NCBI RefSeq assembly: GCF_005281345.1
Contig: NZ_SZXJ01000044.1
Span: 342,139 to 406,138, forward strand
DNA: 64,000 bases
Direction: 5' to 3'
From: Citrobacter sp. wls619
GTDB taxonomy: Bacteria; Pseudomonadota; Gammaproteobacteria; Enterobacterales; Enterobacteriaceae
Translations under genes and position numbers: made by a program
Notes under the pieces: generated by a model
What the model was told of the DNA's origin: nothing
Database searches by the model: none
Seen by the model: only the letters and a program-made list of their open reading frames with translations
Part shown: in pieces, positions 63,600 through 64,000 of the stretch
Layout: the number at the start of each line of letters is the position of its first letter
Numbering within the stretch: position 1 is the stretch's first letter

Positions 63600-64000
63600 A
63601 TGGCAGCCACTTTATTGGACGTTTGCGCCGTGGTGCCGGCTGCCGGGTTTGGCCGCCGAATGCAAACAGAGTGTCCTAAGCAGTACCTCTCAATTGGCAA
63701 TAAAACCATTCTTGAACACTCGGTTGATGCGCTACTGGCGCATCCCCGGGTGACGCGTGTCGTCATCGCTATCAGCCCAGGCGACAGCCGCTTTGCCCAA
63801 CTTCCACTTGCTGCACATCCGCAAATTACCGTAGTGGATGGCGGCGATGAGCGTGCCGATTCTGTCCTTGCTGGTTTGCAAGCCGCTGGAGACGCTCAGT
63901 GGGTACTGGTGCATGATGCCGCGCGGCCATGTCTGCATCAGGATGATTTAGCCCGCTTACTGGCAATCAGTGAAACCAGCCGTATCGGCGGTATTCTGGC
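63600..64000 (+). CDS. ispD: 2-C-methyl-D-erythritol 4-phosphate cytidylyltransferase, 3' end outside window
   Basis: MEP-pathway enzyme that joins CTP and 2-C-methyl-D-erythritol 4-phosphate. The ATG at 63600 (AAGGA upstream) opens [21 protein letters not shown], with the CTP-binding PAAGFGRRM loop, [17 protein letters not shown] segment and [11 protein letters not shown] near residue 107. The frame is open to base 64000, about 133 of the usual 236 residues, so the end lies outside. It lies just after ftsB as in E. coli. Confidence 0.97.
   Translation, partial: MAATLLDVCAVVPAAGFGRRMQTECPKQYLSIGNKTILEHSVDALLAHPRVTRVVIAISPGDSRFAQLPLAAHPQITVVDGGDERADSVLAGLQAAGDAQWVLVHDAARPCLHQDDLARLLAISETSRIGGIL

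Overview
This window is chromosomal DNA from a member of the Enterobacteriaceae. Most of it is the conserved backbone that in Escherichia coli K-12 runs from mltA to ispD, in the same order and with proteins of the same length. The flanking changes (a fimbrial operon beside the initiator tRNA genes, no mazEF, no cas genes, a glycerate kinase gene after gudD, an ABC importer in place of fucP) make a Citrobacter-like genome the best guess; the species is an inference, not something the sequence proves.

Layout. 1-4.2 kb: the end of a chaperone-usher fimbrial operon (usher cut by the window edge, two small subunits, a two-domain tip adhesin). 4.3-4.75 kb: three initiator tRNA-fMet genes on the minus strand, with an ERIC-like repeat in one spacer. 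4.9-11.9 kb: mltA, tcdA, csdE/csdA, ygdI, sRNA GcvB, gcvA, ygdD, rlmM. 11.9-25.1 kb: a rearranged fucose/D-arabinose locus. 25.2-34.5 kb: xni, sdaB/sdaC, ppnN, queF, syd, sRNA CsrB, yqcC, truC, yqcA. 34.8-40.2 kb: glucarate uptake and breakdown (gudP, gudX, gudD) and a glycerate kinase gene broken by an in-frame stop. 40.3-51 kb: barA, rlmD, relA, mazG, pyrG, eno. 51-53.7 kb: an unassigned SDR-family gene, queE and queD. 54-62.7 kb: sulfate assimilation (cysJIH, iap, cysDNC). 62.7-64 kb: ygbE, ftsB and the start of ispD.

The most unusual region is the fuc locus. Where E. coli has fucP and the divergent fucP/fucA promoters, this genome has about 6.8 kb carrying a ribose-type ABC importer (ATPase, permease, binding protein), an FGGY kinase that resembles the D-ribulokinase family, and a LacI-family regulator, followed by fucA and fucO on the same strand. 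The divergent control region holds two identical 16-bp palindromes 239 bp apart, one facing each operon, and a good CRP-type site. I infer a locus with two outlets from D-ribulose: FucK/FucA/FucO through D-ribulose 1-phosphate, and the new kinase directly to D-ribulose 5-phosphate. The substrate is not proven by sequence.

Other points: BarA and its distant output CsrB lie about 8 kb apart, with a BarA/UvrY-type box upstream of csrB. REP/BIME repeats sit in most gaps between convergent or unlinked genes, and in two places (csdE, fucR) a REP supplies the 3' end of the coding sequence.
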